DNA of 64,000 bases from Hydnum rufescens UP504 (GCA_014904985.1 MU128979.1:17419-81418); one strand, 5' to 3'. Positions 33,454-45,300 are shown, counted from the first letter of the stretch. Notes: generated by a model not told the origin, from the letters alone. Program-made: numbers and translations.

Positions 33454-36400
33454 TCACAGCCTCAAGAGGGGGTCTACATTCGAGTGCACTATCCCTGCTC
33501 GATGTACTATATCCAAACCTGGATACACTGCGAACACTGCCCCCCATGCCATGAGATGCCTGTTGGCATTTTCATATGTCCTTGCCCACTGTAGCACTGT
33601 GTGATCCATGATCACAATGTTTTTCTTGCCTTCAATGAAGGGCTGGAAGTGCACTAGCACTTCCTTCACTCCCAGGGCTTCCCTTTCTGTTGCCAAGTAG
33701 TTTTGTTCTGTGGATTTCAAGGACCTGCTCCAGTAGGCAATCACTTGTTCAACATGCACTGTAGTGTCTTCCACACCTGGGGCCCAGGAATCAGAGTTGG
33801 GCATGTCATCTGTATTTTTTGAAGCTTGATGTGCCAGTTTCAGTACGGGTTCACCTTTGGCATGCACATCCAAAATCCTGTCATGTAGCTTTGTACCCTT
33901 TAGATCTTTTACCATTATGGGTTGTACCTGCTGGAGGCTAGCCCCCAATGCTACATCTGAAGTGTCTGAGTAAATGCGATATGGTCTTGAGGGCATGGGA
34001 TGACCAAGCACTGGGGCAGAAACCAGGCCTTCCTTGACATCTCCAAAGGCCCGTTCCTGGTCTGCCCCCCAGTTCCATTTTACATCCTTGCACAGAAGCT
34101 TGAATAGGGGCACCACTCTCTCTGAGTAGTGTGGTATGAAGTGTGAGAAGTACACTGCCATTCCCAAGAACGTTTGAAGCATCACTCGATTATGAGGATG
34201 GGCTATGTCTACCATGGCTCTGATCTTCTCCTTGTGTGTAGAAAGTCCCAGCCTGGAGACTTTTTGGCCCAGGAGGAGAATTGATGTGTACATGAAGTGG
34301 CACTTCTTCGGCACTAGCGTCAATCCTGCTTCAACACACACTTGTAGAACCTTATCGAGATGCTCTAGGTGCTCCTCATAGGATTTCAAGTATACTACGA
34401 TATCGTCTATGTACACCAATGAGAAAATCCACAGAAAGGGGGTGAGGATGGATTGCATCATCCTTTGAAAGGTCAAGGGGCCATTTCTTAAACCGAAGGG
34501 CATTCATTTGAACTGCCAAAGCCCTCTATGAGAACGGAAGGCCATCTTTTCTTTATCCTTGTCCTCCATTTCCATCTGGTGGAACCCAGCCAGCACATTG
34601 AGGGCTGATAGGACTTGCGATCCGGATAAGGCTTGCAGGATTTCTGTTTGCCATGGAATTGGGAATTCATCTGGTATTGTCAGGGCCACGCTGCGACGAG
34701 AGCACCAAACAAATATAGACACGGATAAGTCCGACTAGGTCCGGCGTAAGTCCGGCTCAGTCCGAAGGAATCTGGGCAAGGCTGAGATAAGAGGAGCGGA
34801 GGAGAACAGAGGCGAGCTCCAGCAGCCTGGAAGGGTCTAGGCGGAGGTGAGTACGATGGTCCTTAAGCTCGAGGAGTCAGCTGGACGACACTCGGAACTG
34901 TAGTCCGGGGTAATAGCGGAAATCCTGAGTTTTCATAGAAGACATAAGGAAGTACAAGGACAAACCTGTAGTCCGGGGTAATAGCGGAAATCCTGAGAGA
35001 CCAAAGCTGAGGCCTCTGGACTTCGCCCCCGGACTACTTATACAGGACAGCTATACTACGAGGGGAGTGATCATCAAGGGGGAGGGTGGTTACAAGGGAG
35101 GTGGAAACAGGGACAGGGGAGCGGCCAGGAACAAGGACAGGTACTAGCGTGGGTAACTCGGAATCAAAGGAAATGAAAGAGAAATGAAATGTGACAGAAC
35201 GAACTCAGAAGCAAACGGAAACAAACGGAAACAAGAAGAAATAAACTGACGGAGCCTGGAGAGCACCGGAGACAAATCGGAAGCAAACCGGAGTTATCGG
35301 AAAAGAAGCAGACAAACCCTGACAGGTATGGTCATAGCGTTGAGTTTCCTGTAATCGACACAAAATCTGGGCTTCCCGTTTCGGTACACTATGACCACGG
35401 GGGCGGCCCAGGGGCTTTTCGAAGGTTCTACAACTTCTTGCCAGATCCATTTATCCCTTTGCTCATCAATCACTTGTCTCTTCGCTGGTGAAGCTCTGTA
35501 CATAGGCATCGAGACTGGGTGAGCTTCCTCTTTCATACAAATCTTGGTGATCATTTCCAACGTTCCAAGTCGGTTGTTGAATCCGAATGCTCTAATGTGC
35601 TTTTTGATCAATTCCAGGGTCTTCCTTTTTATTTCTGGAGGGGCATCTGGTGCAATGTCCATCAGCTTGTCCAGTTTCTTGGAATTGTAAGTCATTGGGT
35701 CCCCAGGTTCTGATGTTTTCGGACCCCAAAGCTCATCAGGGCCATCTGGCTCTGGAGGGATCTCTACTGCTCGCAACTTCACTAGCATCTGATCCGACAG
35801 ATCTTGGTCCCCTAGTGATCCGTGCGCGATTTTCTGCACCATGCAGGCGTAGGCCTTCAACCATTCAGATTCCTCATCATTCCTGCCACTGTCTAGGTAG
35901 CATTCCGGGTCATGCAGAATGCCTAGTATGTCACCCTTCCTGATCCATTCTGTGGAAGGGGATGTGTTGGCTACAGCTACTGTGGGCTTCTCAGATTTAA
36001 TCAGCATCGACGGAGCTGCTAGGAAGCAACCATTGTTTGTGGGGAGTGTGACTTGCTCCATGAACCACTCATCCCGACCCGTAGTTGGGCCTTCTACAGG
36101 AGCCCTGGTGACCCACCCCACACGAATCTTCATGTCTGCCACTGCTTGCAGTAAGTGCGTTGTGGGAGTCCTGCTTTTCTGTGTGTAGCCGGGGTTTCTG
36201 GAAGCGGCCAAGTATGCGGCATGATTTCTTATCTCTGGGGGGTGATGGGGTCGAACTTGGAAATCCTTGGTTGAGGGGGAAGTCGAGTGGGCTGGCACAT
36301 CAAACCTTTCCCTTGGCTGGTTGATCAACAGGTGCGTTCCTTGTGCTGATCTCAGTACAGATATTTTGTAGTTGACCTGGAAGTCCTCCCCTAACAGCAC

Positions 36401-36715
36401 TGGGACATTCATTCCTGGGATCACATAAGCTTCTTCAATGAATTCCAGCACTCTATCGTCTGCCGCAGGCATGAAGATTCAAAGGTTTATAAATCCTAAG
36501 ATCTTTGCCTGGTTGGTGAGTTTGAAGAGATGAAGCTTCATGCCCTTTTGCAGTTTTGGCCAATGCTCTAGGGCATTGTAGCAGTCTTCTGAGATTAAGG
36601 TGATGTCCACCCCCGAGTCCAGGCATAACTGTATGGGGGAACTTGAGAGCATCCCTAAACAGCTGTTGTGTACACTTAGCGCTGTAATCCCCAGTGCTGA
36701 CTTTCCAGCAGGCAT
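33454..36715 (-). pseudogene. Protease, reverse transcriptase and RNase H of the retrotransposon
   Basis: Protease motif LCLDSGVDITLIS lies near 36600-36640. Reverse transcriptase begins with WAAPVVIVYRNGKPRFCVDY (about 35355-35415), resumes after the solo LTR with DEFPIPWQTEIL (34630-34680) and has the active site LVYIDDIVVY (about 34395-34425). RNase H follows (YSDTSDVALGASLQ, YWSRSLKSTEQNYLATERE). Stops are TGA after INL (36476-36478) and TGA in FK-MPFGL (34501-34506), both at expected Arg codons. A 647 bp solo LTR splits the RT coding sequence. Confidence 0.9.
34678..35324. mobile_element. Solo LTR inside the RT gene, target duplication GGTAT
   Basis: 647 bp beginning TGTCAGGG and ending CCCTGACA, an 8 bp inverted end. 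Exact 5 bp duplication GGTAT lies at 34673-34677 and 35325-35329. Removing the insert and one duplication restores the RT frame across the junction. It is rich in CpG and contains direct repeats of GTCCGGGGTAATAGCGG (34904-34920 and 34972-34988). A CpG-poor relative is at 45352-45957. Confidence 0.95.
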
Positions 36716-37102
36716 GGTTCTAGCTTTATGACAGCTGAATAACCCTCACTGGAGGGGCATCCTGCATCATCTCAGGGTGGTACAAAGCCTCTACTATGGG
36801 CAACAACTTCATGGCTGTGGCAGTGAGTTTTTGCACTTCTTCCTGCTGTTCATCTTCAACTAACTCATCAGGCAGTTTCCTAGGTCACTTCCAGGGAGTT
36901 TTTACAGGGGGAGGAGACTGCATGTTATTTGTCATTATGTTTACATTATGCAAAAGTTCGTTATGTGCCTCTATGTACAAGGGCTTCTGCTGAGGTACAT
37001 GGGAGCTAGGCAGGGAAGCTAATTTTGCCCATCCTGGCTCTGAAAATTTGGCATAGTGTCAATCATTGCTGAGTATGCAGCTTTATAGTCAGGAGTCTCA
37101 TA

Positions 37103-39939
37103 TCATCTATGCTCTTTCTTCAATGTTTTCCTTTCCAATTGATTAGAATACACTCCGAAGTATTTACAGTCCCTGACCCAATGTTTCTCACTTCCACATG
37201 GGAAACACTTCTGGCCAGGTTTGTGATGACTAGCTACAGTGTCATCACGAGGGTATGGATATGTTTTCTCAACACTGTCTGCAGCTTTGCTTTTGGGCTG
37301 AAAGCACATCCGCGAGCAATAGGATGGGCGGCTTGAGTGTTTATTCACATTAAAGGCATTTGACGAGGCCCGGCCTCCTTCCTTTTCATCACTTGAGTAT
37401 TGGAACACTCCTTCAGAGTCATCCTCAAAGGAGGAGTGTAGGGATTCTTCATCTCTTCTCTCTTCTTCATTGTCCTGGGAGACGAAGTTGGCCCTTTTAG
37501 GGTTTTTTGATTCGAGGTGACAATGATAGTGCTGTGAGGACTTCCACTGCATTACTAATGTCGGCTTGAACTGTTTGGTGTACATGAGGACTGACTCAAT
37601 TGGGGGTCTGTCACTCCATCAAAGAACTACATCCATTCGTGGGGCATTGTCATTACTGAAGCAGTCTCCTTGGGGCTATTGGGCATGAATCTGAGGAAGA
37701 TGCGGGAGAGGAGGATATGCTGCTGTATATATTCAGCGGGCAACTCATCCAGGTGATCTACACTACAGAAGACCTCCTCGTTGTATTTAATATGCTGGGC
37801 CATATACCATGCTTGTCCTAGATAATGGTGCAGGACCCATTCACATACATTGTCCCAGGATTGGAGGATAGTGTGCCTTACTGGGTATGAATGGGCTCGC
37901 CAAGCCATTGCAATGGCACCTTTGAACCAGGTCATGGCAACTTTGGGCATTTGGCTCTCCAGCTCAGGGCTTAGGCCTGTGAGGTCATTACACTCGTAGA
38001 GCCAATTGATCACTGTGTCAGGGTCACCATCCCACTCAGGCACTGCTGACCACTTGATGCAGTTGTCCCATGTAATTCCCTGGGAGGGGGCTCTGCCTAT
38101 GGCTCCTTGAAATCCTGGCGGTCCAGGTGGTCCCAGTGGGCCAGGGGGACCCGGAGGACCAGAGGGACCATTGGGTCCCAGAAACCCTCCACTAGGAGGG
38201 TCTCTTGCGCCTGAGCCTCCTTGTGGGGGGTCGCCTCCTCCTCCTCTGCCTCCTGGTTCTCCCCCATTGCCTCCTCCTCCAGGAGGTCTGTTGCCACCTC
38301 CCTCCAGACTGTTGGGGCATGAAGGTGGTGGGGGAGGGCCCTTACCCTTGGAGCTCCCGGCGGACTGAGAGCTCCCTTGTTCAGCAAGCTGGGTCAGTGT
38401 GACGTTTGGACCTTGTGAAGGGGTAGGGTTGCTAGATGGGCCCGGGGAGGCGAGAGTAGTGGGCATGCAAGTAGCTAGCGCACCAGAGAGGGAGAACAGG
38501 ATGGCCTTGACCATGCTTGCATAGTAATTGTGTGCCCTAGATATGCCAGGGGCTGGCAAAGCTGGTGTGTCCATGACTGCATCCCAAGTAGGCCCCTGAG
38601 ATTCTATTCCTCCTTCGGCCATGTTTGCTCGCCCTATGAGGTAGTTCATGAGGGGTGAGCATGCGCAAGGGAGGTCAGTAGGTCATAGCCCATGAATTTC
38701 CCCACTAGGGTCTCTTCTGGCTATCGGGCTCCATTTCAAGGGGGTCCACAGTGCATCCTGCAAATCCCCTCCCAGAGTTGAGACCCTCTGCGAGAACGTG
38801 GCAAAGTGATTGTGTGGGTTCAGCATTGGAGTGGTAGATTCATGGGGCATGGAGTCATAGAGGGGGATCTCCTGCCACTTAGTGGGTGATGCTTCCAGAT
38901 CTATGGATGCAGCTCGGTAGGTGAGCAAGCTCCCAGATCATGTAAGGTCTGAAGGAGGCATGGGCCATGCTGGTAGGTTGAAGACTGATCCCAGACCTGC
39001 TCTAGGGCTGCAAGTGGATTCACAGCTCGCACTTGCTTTGGACTCCTCAAGATTTGTGGCTGGCTTGAATATCCCTAAGCCATAGGGCTCTGCATCTACA
39101 TGGGGGAGGGGCTGCACATCCAGCGCTTCCTCAAGCTGGATGTCATAATCGGCATACTTCATAGCCTGGTTCCCTGAAAAGGGATGCCTCATCAAGTGGG
39201 TGATGGGTCTTGTTCCATCGATATCTGCCTTGATAGCCTCCCATCCTGCTGTGAGAGCTCAATGGGTGACCCTTCTGGTGGGAAGGCACTTGTCATGCCA
39301 GACTTTATGTAGATGCTCTCTGAGTTTGGGCGTAGGGGGAAGGGAATCCTCAGAGCCCATAGGAGTGGATAGGCCTTCTCCCATGTGCAGCTTCTTCAGC
39401 TTATATAGTCGAATGAAGGCTAGCTCGACCCTCAGCTTTAGCAGCTTATTGGCCATCATCAGCTCCTTGAGCTCTCGCGAAGTCCATAGCTGCTCCATTA
39501 ATTTGCCTTTGCGATCTATTACAAATCAATGTTCCTCCTCCCCTACTATAGCTATAATGTCTGAGATGACATTCTGCAACCTCTCTAATGCCATCTGTAT
39601 CATGATGAGCAGCTCTTTATCTACAAACCACTCCTGTCTATCCTCCTCGAATAGAAAATATGATGTACTGTACTGTGCTGGGGCGAATTTGGTCCATACC
39701 ATGAGAAATTGGTATGTTGTTACAGGCGCTTCAGAGAAGGGGTCCACGTACTTGCCTACTGGTTCATCGAGTCTTTGAGTGATCTCACAGTAGCGTCCTA
39801 TGGAACAAAGATGGGGGGGAATCGCTAAGCATTCACACGTAGCTGCATGATAGAGTACATCCTCATGATATGAGGATGGGATACTGTGGGGTATTTCGTT
39901 GTGCGGGTTGGGTCTGGGCGATTTCCCACATCTGCTCAT
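37103..39939 (-). pseudogene. Gag of the retrotransposon with collagen-like segment and zinc knuckle
   Basis: Starts at the ATG on 39939 (MSRCGKSPRPN). One frame runs to about 37620 with TGA interruptions at 39526, about 39259, 38938 and 38683, each fitting loss of a CGA Arg codon. Then a frame change leads to the C-terminal part at 37585-37103. Landmarks: a helical N-terminal region, a Gly/Pro-rich segment with collagen-like triplets (38097-38330; GPSGPPGPPGPLGPPG), a capsid-like helical region (MPKVAMTWFKGAIAMAWRAH) and a CX2CX4HX4C zinc knuckle (CFPCGSEKHWVRDC, near 37165-37205). Gag packages the element RNA; a collagen-like stretch in Gag is unusual. Confidence 0.8.
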
Positions 39940-40029
39940 CTTGGAGGAGGGCTGGGGGCTGTAGGAGTATGTGGCGGGTAAAGAGGTAGTGGATTGGGGT
40001 GGCGTAAGGGGTTCGACTGTCTTGTCGGC

Positions 40030-40041
40030 TAGAGGGAACCA
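40030..40041 (-). promoter_or_regulatory. Primer-binding site of the retrotransposon
   Basis: On the element strand, one base after the 5' LTR end (TACA) comes TGGTTCCCTCT, complementary to a tRNA 3' end reading AGAGGGAACCA. It is the normal position and start (TGG) for tRNA priming of minus-strand DNA. I cannot assign which tRNA. Confidence 0.7.
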
Positions 40042-40042
40042 A

Positions 40043-40640
40043 TGTAATATTGCGCTATCCGACTTCAAATATACACAAGAGTCATCGTTGGACAAGACAG
40101 AGTCGACTTGCCTGTGAACTGAAAGGGAAAGGAAATCCTGCCGTTCTAAGCACTTGCTTCGAATGGGGAGACTGTGTGTGAGGCTAGGCACTAGCTTCGC
40201 CTTGAGCAAGGGAAAGGGATAAGGGAATGGGAGGATGAAGTGGCAGCTGTTGGCCAAGGGGCGCAACAGCTGTCTAGAAGGTAGAGAGGGGGTGTTAGTG
40301 AATAGAGGCTAGGAGGATGGACTTACCGCATGAGTCACGCTTGTACACGACTCATACCCCAAATCCTTCATGTACAGTGGGCTTGTGGAGTGGCCATAGT
40401 TGTACCTGTTCATACATTAGTATCACAGCTGTGTCACTGAGATGCAGGGCTGGACTGATAGAGGGAAGGTCACAGTTTCATGCATCATGTAGAAGTCCAG
40501 GCAAAAGATGATATTCTTTACAGCTAGGCCTGCAGCTACAATCCTTGTGACTATGCTAATTACATCAGCGACTAGATTAGGAAGGAGGTTAAGGGCGCTT
40601 CGCAGGAGCGTGTGCAATAGCATTTAATCACTATATTACA
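40043..40640 (-). repeat. Long terminal repeat (5' LTR of the element)
   Basis: 598 bp, TGTAATAT to ATATTACA. Closely matches the LTR at 28357-28965 apart from one 11 bp indel and scattered substitutions, most being CG against TG or CA. The similarity implies a fairly recent insertion, with methylation-type decay since. Confidence 0.93.
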
Positions 40641-41085
40641 TTGACCTTGAGATGGAGTGAGAACATCAATTGACTCAGTCAGTGGAGAAGTGGCATCTCA
40701 CACAGAAGGTAAAGATGAAGTGTGCAGAGTGTGGCAAATTTTCTTGTTGACTCATGGTGTAGGAGGAGAGAGTGGGTATGGGATTCCCAACTTCTATGTG
40801 GTGAAAGATGGAGGGGCCCCAGGATGTGATTCAATTATTTGTTTAATTGAAGTCAAGAGGTCAGGTTTAGGTTTTGCCCAAATTGGGCAAAACCTGACCA
40901 AAACCTGACTGTGGCAACCATATTCTGGACATAGAGGGAGGGGTCCAATGTTCAAGAAAGTTGTAGACAGTTCTTCTGACCCAACAGATGGACCTGAGTA
41001 GCATGGTATGGTCAAACTTGTCAACAGAGATCTGAGCTGGCTGAGAATCACCTGATGCCTGACTTATGTCCCCATTATTCTCAGG
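40641..41085. other. Unclassified flank of the retrotransposon
   Basis: No intact gene. Plus-strand frame 40657-40908 includes GIPNFYVVKDGGAPG and SIICLIEVKRSG, which look coding-derived but which I cannot assign. It ends in a 25 bp near-perfect palindrome at 40870-40894 (GGTTTTGCCCAA and its complement) nested in a weaker outer inverted pair. The Harbinger gene cut at 28356 does not continue here. Confidence 0.35.
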
Positions 41086-41230
41086 GAATTTATATGGACA
41101 TGGTTCATATGCTGTCATCCAATGGGTTCAAATATATTGTAGATCTCTGGCATGATTTATCCAGATGGCTCAAGGCCCAGATGCTAAGGAATGCTACCTT
41201 GGAGGGACATGCACAGGATTCATAAACTGA
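41086..41230 (+). pseudogene. Second gypsy integrase core, small fragment
   Basis: Frame reading GIYMDMVHMLSSNGFKYIVD then LSRWLKAQMLRNAT resembles the first catalytic Asp region of another gypsy integrase lineage (known pattern: Asp followed by HMP, then GxKYIV). It is plus-strand and unrelated in sequence to the neighbouring element. Only about 45 codons remain. Confidence 0.5.
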
Positions 41231-41815
41231 TGGATCATGGTTAGTAGCAGCTGTGTGGGCTTAGTGAGGCTTAGTGATGGGTGCTGTGGGTGCTGGGGGG
41301 CTGTGGTGATGGGCTGTGCAGGCCATGGAGATGTGTCATCTTGATGGGCTGTGGTGGCTGTGTCCAGGAAGTCATAGTACTCAGTACTCCTTGCAGTCCC
41401 CATGTGCACTCACTGGCATAAATTTCTGGTACTTGATACTAGCCACCTTGGTCAGCCACTTGGGCTGACCTCAAAAGGAGTACCATTTGAGGTCATTTTT
41501 ATTGACAATCCTCAAATTGACCTTATGGGAAATCTGACATGACCCAATATCAATACTACATGGAGGGGTCATAGCATTGGGGGACCAGGAAGGAGTCCAG
41601 AGACCTGGGAAATGCCTTTCTTGGGGTCAGCAGGAAGTACAGCTTTATTGGTGATAGACTCAAGTGGTTATAGGTATTGTTTACTATTCTAATGAATGTC
41701 AACACAATTAAGACAAATTATCACAATACAATGAGGATACACAGAGGATCCATTCCTTGAGCAGGGAAAGAATGCCTTTTGAGATCAGCAGAGGTAACTG
41801 ACTAACATTGGTGAC

Positions 41816-41955
41816 TGAGGAGAAAATGAGGAACTGTGAGGCCAGAAGTGGTCAGGATACAGTGGAAGTGGGTGTGTTGAAAAGCTGTGATTTGGGCACA
41901 TAGAATGCACCCACACACAGCCTGAGCAACAACACCTAGCCCCCAGGGGCAGCCC
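41816..41955 (+). repeat. Hairpin-bearing repeat H, copy 1
   Basis: About 140 bp shared with 45130-45275 and partly with 45340-46060. It contains GCTGTGATTTGGGCACA, a short loop, then TGCACCCACACACAGCC, forming a stem. Lies immediately left of the large inverted repeat. Confidence 0.6.
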
Positions 41956-44900
41956 ATGCTGTAAATATTTTGCAAAAAATGCAGTAACTTACTGTGGAAG
42001 GGTTACATCAAAACCCAGTAACTTTGTTGCATCAAGCTACAGTAATCCCATTTCATTAAACTGTTTGCATCCAGGCTATTATTTATTATTCCAGTTAAAT
42101 AATATATATTTTATAATATTAATATCCCTAAATGCGGTAATTAGATAGCCCAATAAGGAGGGGTGCATTAGATAATATCCCATAATAACCTTGGATAACA
42201 TCTAGTTACATAATACACTGATTCCTATTGGAAAAAAAGCCTAAATGCGGAAATTAAATGAACTACATCCAAGAAAATTTTCCCCATCCAGCCCAATGGA
42301 GGCCCAGGACCAGGGGGTGGTGCCTGGAATGGATGGATGGACCCCTAGGGACCCTGATACAGTAAAAAAACCAGGCCCAGGGCCACTGGTTAGTGCCTGA
42401 AACAATGAGAACAGTAAAAACAGCACCAGAACCACCAGAAATTGCTGGACAATGAGTGCTGGGTGGACAAGCCTGAAATTTGGCACATGATTAGAAACTA
42501 TTAGGATGCAAATCATATCAAAATTTCAGTCCTATCCATGCATTACTTATGGAGATATGGGCCAAACAGCTTTGGACATTAAAAGTTGATTTCCTCCCCC
42601 TATAAAATAGCTGGGGACTTGAAAATTTACACAGAGTATGACATCATTATAAAGTAATTATGTGCCAAAAATCAGCCCAATCCATGCACTTAAAGAGGGG
42701 GAACTGGGCAGGGGGGACTGGAACCACCAGAAAATGCTGGAAGATAAGTCGCTGGGTGGACGTGTCTGAAATTCAGCACATGTTAGGAGGCCATTGGTAT
42801 GCAAATCATATCAAGATTTCAGCCCAATGTATGCGTTACATATGGAGATATGAGCCAAACAAGTTTGGATATTGAAAATTGATTTATTCCCCCTACAGTC
42901 AAGATATGAACTTGAAATTTTACACAGAGTATAGTCATATAACGGACTAAATTTAATGCCAAGAATCAGCCCAATCAGTTGAGTTTGAGACATTCAACTC
43001 CCTTGGCAGGCAGAAAAGAGGAACAACCCCACCATAAATGTGAATCACCCCACACTGGGCCCAAAATAGGTGTAATTGACCTGTAATATTATGATACAGA
43101 CTATATCCAAAAATGGAATGAATTGGATGTGTGGAAGTGGCTGAAATTGAGGGGGAGGGGAAGGATAATCAAAAGTGAATTACACAAGATGTAGAGCAGG
43201 CATGGATCTGATATCAGGCCACTAGTGTAATATGTATATGGGGAGCTCATATACCAAATATCAGCCTAACCAGACTCCATTTAGGCATTGCTCCACATCA
43301 TCCCCCCCTAACTCATAATTTCCTCCCCAGGGCCTTCCATCCATGCCATTACCCTGAAAACTCACAGTTGGCTCATCCAAACACATTCATAACATGCCTC
43401 AAAATTTCAGATTTCTTACTGCAATGTGAGACCTTGCAGAATATTTTCAAGTTTCACTGTAATACACCCTCCAGTGGGGGCACTTCCAGCACTCCAATGA
43501 CTCTGATTTTTTGTAGGCCACACCTGGTCACCATTTGAGGCTTAGGTGTGGCCTACAAAAAATCAGAGTCATTGGAGTGCTGGAAGTGCCCCCACTGGAG
43601 GGTGTATTACAGTGAAACTTGAAAATATTCTGCAAGGTCTCACATTGCAGTAAGAAATCTAAAATTTTGAGGGATGTTATGAATGTGTTTGGATGAGCCA
43701 ACTGTGAGTTTTCAGGGTAATGGCATGGATGGAAGGCCCTGGGGAGGAAATTATGAGTTAGGGGGGGATGGTGTGGAGCAATGCCTAAATGGAGTCTGGT
43801 TAGGCTGATATTTGGTATATGAGCTCCCCATATACATATTACACTAGTGGCCTGATATCAGATCCATGCCTGCTCTACATCTTGTGTAATTCACTTTTGA
43901 TTATCCTCCCCCTCCCCCTCAATTTCAGCCACTTCCACACATCCAATTCATTCCATTTTTGGATATAGTCTGTATCATAATATTACAGGTCAATTACACC
44001 TATTTTGGGCCCAGTGTGGGGTGATTCACATTTATGGTGGGGTTGTTCCTCTTTTCTGCCTGCCAAGGGAGTTGAATGTCTCAAACTCAACTGATTGGGC
44101 TGATTCTTGGCTTAAATTTAGTCCGTTATATGACTATACTCTGTGTAAAATTTCAAGTTCATATCTTGACTGTAGGGGGAATAAATCAATTTTCAATATC
44201 CAAACTTGTTTGGCTCATATCTCCATATGTAAATGCATGGATTGGGCTGAAATCTTGATATGATTTGCATACCAATGGCCTCCTAACATGTGCTGAATTT
44301 CAGACACGTCCACCCAGCACTTATCTTCCAGCATTTTCTGGTGGTTCCAGTCCCCCTGCCCAGTTCCCCCTCTTTAAGTGCATGGATTGGGCTGATTTTT
44401 GGCACATAGTTGTTCATAATAACCTCATGCTCTGTGTGAATTTTAAAGTCCTAAGCTATTTTATAGGGGGAAGAAATCAATTTTTAATGTCCAAACCTTT
44501 TTAACCAATATCTCCATAAGTAATGCGGTTGGACTGAAATTTTGATATGATTTGTGCTCTAATAGTCTTCAATCATGTGCAAATTTCAGACTTGTCCACC
44601 CAGCACTTATTTCCAGTGATTTCCAGTGGTTCTGGTGCTGTTTTTACTGTTCTCATTGTTTCCACAGTCAGCTGGCCCTGGGCCTGGTTTTTTTACTGTA
44701 TCAGGGTCCCTAGGGGTCCATCCATCCATCCCAGGCACCACCCCCTGGTCCTAAGCCCCCATTGGGCTGGATGGGGAAAATGTTCTTGGATGTAGTTCAT
44801 TTAATTTCCGCATTTAGGCTTTTTTTCAATAGGAATCAGTGTATTATGTAACTGGATACGATTTAGGAATCATTATATAATATTTTTACCTGCCCAAACC

Positions 44901-45112
44901 CAGTATGGGAATTATCCTAAATAGGAAATTATTGGATGCAAATCCATTAAGAACCCAACTGAGCCATTGGCTGATATTAAAATGCCCAGGGGTTACCCCA
45001 GCTGATGCAACAGCTGACCTGATGCATCAAAAACATGGTAATGGTAACTTACCACAATTTTTGCAAAAAACTTGTGGTAAGTTACCATATCTGATGCTAT
45101 AAGTCTACAGCA
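41955..45112. repeat. Large inverted repeat (foldback-like), two 1.3-1.5 kb arms
   Basis: The left arm up to 43525 is the reverse complement of the right arm from 43544, with an 18 bp spacer (43526-43543). Arms match closely over about 42190-43525 and 43544-44862 and more weakly out to ATGCTGTA (about 41957) and TACAGCAT (about 45112). Inside each arm a unit of about 290 bp is itself present twice in diverged form (landmark ATCATATCAA followed by CAGTCC or CAGCCC; about 42440-42730 and 42740-43010 in the left arm). No protein is encoded; frames such as 44021-44263 are not supported. It could be a foldback transposon or two head-to-head copies of one repeat. Confidence 0.85.
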
Positions 45113-45129
45113 TCAGGTGCCAGGTGATA

Positions 45130-45300
45130 TTGAGTGGGAGATGAGGGGAAAATGAGGAATAGTGAGGCCAGAAGTTATCAGATGACCCTGAAAGTGGGTG
45201 TGTTGAAAGGCTGTGATTTGGGTGCACAGAATGCACCCACAAACAGCCTGAGCAATGACACCTAGCCCCCAGGAGGAGCACATGAACCCAAACAAGAAGA
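45130..45300 (+). repeat. Hairpin-bearing repeat H, copy 2
   Basis: Same repeat as 41816-41955, now on the right of the large inverted repeat in the same orientation. Stem here is AGGCTGT-GATTT-GGGTGCA paired with TGCACCC-ACAA-ACAGCCT. Confidence 0.6.

Larger units (their letters stand above)
28357..40640 (-). mobile_element. Ty3/gypsy chromodomain LTR retrotransposon, 12.3 kb, with extra 3' coding region
   Basis: Bounded by two similar LTRs beginning TGTAATAT and ending ATATTACA. All coding is on the minus strand. In element order: LTR, primer-binding site, gag, zinc knuckle, protease, reverse transcriptase, RNase H, integrase, chromodomain, an additional coding region of about 2.4 kb, LTR. 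Protein order (RT-RH before integrase) is that of Ty3/gypsy. Most frame breaks are TGA codons where CGA would restore an Arg. Bases outside the LTRs (CCTTG before 28357, TTGAC after 40640) do not form a matching 5 bp duplication. Confidence 0.92.

Noticed and set aside
38171..38402. Plus-strand Pro/Gly-rich ORFs opposite gag
   Set aside because: Shadows of the Gly/Pro-rich gag segment on the other strand.
3802..39526. Reassigned TGA codon (Arg or Trp) as an explanation for the many in-frame TGA
   Set aside because: TGA also ends intact frames here, and allelic positions in the second copy are CGA, CAA or AGG, which fits mutation better. TAG and TAA breaks also occur.
44021..44504. Plus-strand ORFs inside the right arm of the large inverted repeat
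   Set aside because: The mirrored frame in the left arm is not preserved, and the composition is not coding-like.
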